Assembly (NCBI GenBank): GCA_036389715.1
Contig: DASVWH010000008.1
Location: forward strand, 1-25,769
Length of the DNA: 25,769 nt
Source of the DNA: DASVWH01 sp036389715
GTDB taxonomy: Bacteria > Acidobacteriota > Blastocatellia > Pyrinomonadales > Pyrinomonadaceae
Direction: 5' to 3'
The notes under the pieces were generated by a model. That model ran no database searches and was not told the DNA's origin. It saw only the letters and a program-made list of their open reading frames with translations. The position numbers were made by a program, and so were the translations under genes. This document shows positions 23,852 to 25,769 of this stretch, piece after piece (position 1 is the first letter of the stretch; each line of letters begins with the position of its first letter).

Positions 23852-25129
23852 TCAACTGATAATTGATAGTTGCCCGTGCTGTTCTCTGGCATCCGGGAGC
23901 GCGCCGTCTGCGGCGGACGCGTCGCCGGTCTCTGGCCGGAGCCCGCCCTGATGGATGAAGAGCGGGACGCCGCGCGGCACGTTGCTGCGGATGCGGCTCA
24001 GGACTCCGTCCGGCGAGGGAAAGATGAGCAGGTCATTCGGAATGCTGCGGCCCGGACTGATGATCGACCCGCCCGCGACGCGCGTCCGGTGGCCGATGAA
24101 GCTGCCGATAAAAGGAAAGGGGAAAGGAACGAGCCGTCCATCCATCAGCAGACGGATAGGCTTACCGTCCAGACGAAAGTCGTCGAGGATAGTCGCAAAC
24201 ATCGCCGAAGACCTGCCGAACACGCTCAGGTGATAAGGCCCGTGAATGAGGAAGGTCTGCGGGTAACAGACGGCGAAGCCGAGCGTCAAATCGTCGAAGA
24301 GGACCGAGCCGCTGCCGACCACCGAATGCTTGACCACCGAGCCGTCGCCGATGTGGCAGCCGTCGCCGATGGTTGACATCCGAATCACGGCGTTCGCGCC
24401 GATCTGCACGTTGGCCCCGATCTGTGCGCCTTCGAGCCAGGCCGTCGGGTGAATGTCGCAGCCCGGCCCGATCTTGTTCATCTTTGCCAGGAGCCGTGCG
24501 GGCTGGACGGAGGCGGCGCGCACGGCCACCAGCATCCGTCGCGCGAAGGAATCGAGCAGCTCCGCAAAGCGGACGTTCACGCAGGCTATGTTGGCGAACA
24601 GAATATCGACGGCATGATTGAGCTGCATCAGCGGTCGCAGGCAGACGGGGATGGCTATCTCTGCCGGGCCTCTCATGTGTGCGGGAATGTTGAGCGGCAG
24701 CGTGTGCTCGCCTATGTCAATGACCGTCGCCCTACACTCCGCCTCGTTCGCGCTCTTCAGATAGTAGAGGGGAAACCTGGCCAGGCCCTCTGACTGCTCA
24801 TCCTGAAAAGCGGTGAAAATCCGGTAAAAGACCGTCCCCTTTGAGGTCGCGCACTGCGTCGAGCCCGAGACTGTCTGCGAGCGCTTGAGAAACTCGCGGA
24901 CGACCGCGGCGTTGAAATAGAGATCATCGGTCAGGACCAGGCAGGGATAATCGCCTGCCGGTATCTCTTCCCTGGCGGCGACGCGGCGAACCGTGAAGCC
25001 CAGTTCCGAGAGGGCCTCCTGCTGGCGTTCGCCGAGGGGCCGCTGGTTGATGAGCACCTCGCCCATCTCGTCATCAAAGGGTGCGATGCGCTTGAACGTC
25101 TGGATAATGTAGGCTGTGTGCCTGGTCAT
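23852..25129 (-). CDS. Left-handed beta-helix sugar nucleotidyltransferase-like protein (GlmU-like)
   Basis: A 425-residue protein in two parts. The N-terminal 200 residues resemble a nucleotidyltransferase-like domain in outline (EVLINQRPLGERQQEAL, DYPCLVLTDDLYF), but the canonical GxGTRxxPLT signature is absent, so it may be inactive or divergent. Residues about 225-345 carry hexapeptide repeats (IGPGCDIHPTAWLEG, IGANVQIGANAVI, STIGDGCHIGDGSVV, SVVGSGSVLFD), the left-handed beta-helix of acyltransferases. A second set (IGSFIGHRTRVAGGSII) follows an insertion. The ATG at 25129 overlaps the upstream stop in ATGA, so the two genes are translationally coupled. Function could be sugar or acyl transfer, or an assembly role. 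Confidence 0.78.
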   Translation of the reverse strand: MTRHTAYIIQTFKRIAPFDDEMGEVLINQRPLGERQQEALSELGFTVRRVAAREEIPAGDYPCLVLTDDLYFNAAVVREFLKRSQTVSGSTQCATSKGTVFYRIFTAFQDEQSEGLARFPLYYLKSANEAECRATVIDIGEHTLPLNIPAHMRGPAEIAIPVCLRPLMQLNHAVDILFANIACVNVRFAELLDSFARRMLVAVRAASVQPARLLAKMNKIGPGCDIHPTAWLEGAQIGANVQIGANAVIRMSTIGDGCHIGDGSVVKHSVVGSGSVLFDDLTLGFAVCYPQTFLIHGPYHLSVFGRSSAMFATILDDFRLDGKPIRLLMDGRLVPFPFPFIGSFIGHRTRVAGGSIISPGRSIPNDLLIFPSPDGVLSRIRSNVPRGVPLFIHQGGLRPETGDASAADGALPDAREQHGQLSIIS

Positions 25130-25769
25130 AGGGTCTTCCGAATCGTGTGAAATACGCGCTCGGCGCTCGGGTGATAGAGCTTTTCGAGGGCAAACGGGTA
25201 ATGAGTGTCATAGCCGCCGACCCGGATGACCGGCGCGCGCAGGCTTGAGAACAACTCTTCGGTAATGCGTGCGCTCAGCTCCGCGCCGAACCCGCAATTA
25301 AGCGGCGCTTCGTGCAGGACGGCGGCCCTCTGCGTCCGGGCGACCGATTCAAAGACGAGCGGTTCGTCCCAGGGGTTCAGAGTGCGCAGGTCAATCACTT
25401 CAAAATCAAGCTGCTCGGCGGCCGCCAGTTGCGCGACCCCGAGGGCAATATCCACCATGCTGCCGTAAGTAATCAGGGTCAGGTCCGTGCCGCGCCGCAC
25501 GACCCGGCCCTTCCCGAGCGCGAGGCTGTAGGCGCTGAGAGGGACTTCCTCCCTGAAGAGCTTGTAGAGCCGCTTGGGCTCAAGAAAGAGCACCGGGTCC
25601 TCGTCTTCGAGCGCGGCCAGGAGCAGCCCCTTGGCGTCCCTCGGATTCGACGGCGTCACCACCTTCAGGCCCGGAACGCGCAGGAACATCGCTTCGCTGC
25701 TCTGCGAATGATAGAGCCCTCCCTGAACGCCGCCGCCATACGGGGCACGAATCACGACGGGGGCGCTAA
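25126..25769 (-). CDS. 2-oxoacid dehydrogenase E1 component, beta subunit (partial, N-terminus beyond the right edge)
   Basis: The frame is open to the window edge, giving about 214 C-terminal residues of the usual 325. The start of the protein lies outside. VVIRAPYGGGVQGGLYHSQS-like sequence, PGLKVVTPSNPRDAKGLL and DPVLFLEPKRLY are the E1 beta pyrimidine-domain signatures; the C-terminal half contains the transketolase-C fold with LITYGSMVDIAL and EVIDLRTLNPWD. The complex would decarboxylate a 2-oxoacid (pyruvate, branched-chain 2-oxoacid or acetoin) with TPP, together with an E1 alpha subunit presumably encoded upstream. The stop codon overlaps the start of the beta-helix gene. Which substrate is used cannot be decided from this part. 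Confidence 0.93.
   Translation of the reverse strand, partial: SAPVVIRAPYGGGVQGGLYHSQSSEAMFLRVPGLKVVTPSNPRDAKGLLLAALEDEDPVLFLEPKRLYKLFREEVPLSAYSLALGKGRVVRRGTDLTLITYGSMVDIALGVAQLAAAEQLDFEVIDLRTLNPWDEPLVFESVARTQRAAVLHEAPLNCGFGAELSARITEELFSSLRAPVIRVGGYDTHYPFALEKLYHPSAERVFHTIRKTL

Noticed and set aside
23827..23892. N-terminal extension of the PLP enzyme to an ATG at 23892
   Set aside because: It overlaps the upstream gene by 41 bp, lacks a ribosome-binding site, and adds residues before the usual family N-terminus.

Overview
The window is high-GC bacterial chromosome, densely coded and with no rRNA, tRNA, phage, IS element or CRISPR array that I can see. Several secreted proteins built from carboxypeptidase-regulatory-like beta-sandwich repeats, an HTTM membrane protein, an M16 protease pair and good Shine-Dalgarno sites suggest a Gram-negative soil-type lineage such as Acidobacteriota (Blastocatellia-like). 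That placement is an impression from gene content, not a phylogenetic result.

Layout. 1-2311 (minus): two adjacent M16 peptidase genes, one catalytic and one lacking the zinc motif; the second runs off the left edge. 2642-4570 (minus): a 642-residue protein of unknown function with a probable internal duplication. 4802-5353 (plus): msrA with its own sigma-70-like promoter. 5435-6421 (minus): a YihY/BrkB membrane protein with a repetitive acidic tail. 6589-7725 (plus): a full-length Ada alkylation-response protein. 7778-9988 (minus): a small two-helix membrane protein and an HTTM protein.

10054-15762 (minus) is a run of six genes for exported proteins: two paralogous multi-repeat CarboxypepD_reg-like proteins, a PCYCYC Cys/His protein, an unrecognised 288-residue protein, a Cys-rich small protein with a duplicated cysteine array, and an extraordinary Trp-Asp repeat protein. 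None has an obvious enzymatic function. They may form one cell-surface or extracellular system, and this is the most novel part of the window. An 849-bp non-coding stretch rich in inverted repeats lies upstream of the Trp-Asp gene.

16612-18044 (plus): a protealysin-like M4 metalloprotease followed 14 bp later by a small protein resembling emfourin, the known inhibitor of such proteases. The pair has a recognisable promoter and perfect Shine-Dalgarno sites.

18253-25769 (minus): seven closely spaced genes, probably one operon. In transcription order these are a 2-oxoacid dehydrogenase E1 beta subunit (cut by the right edge), a left-handed beta-helix sugar nucleotidyltransferase-like protein (ATGA overlap), a trans-sulfuration PLP enzyme, a UbiB/ABC1 kinase-like membrane protein, a small coiled-coil protein, and the two subunits of a glutaconate-type CoA-transferase. 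The mix of acyl-CoA, keto-acid and sulfur amino acid functions points to amino acid or carboxylic acid catabolism, but the pathway cannot be named from these genes alone.

Several start codons were moved inward from the longest open frame because a Shine-Dalgarno site and a signal peptide or promoter supported the internal ATG.
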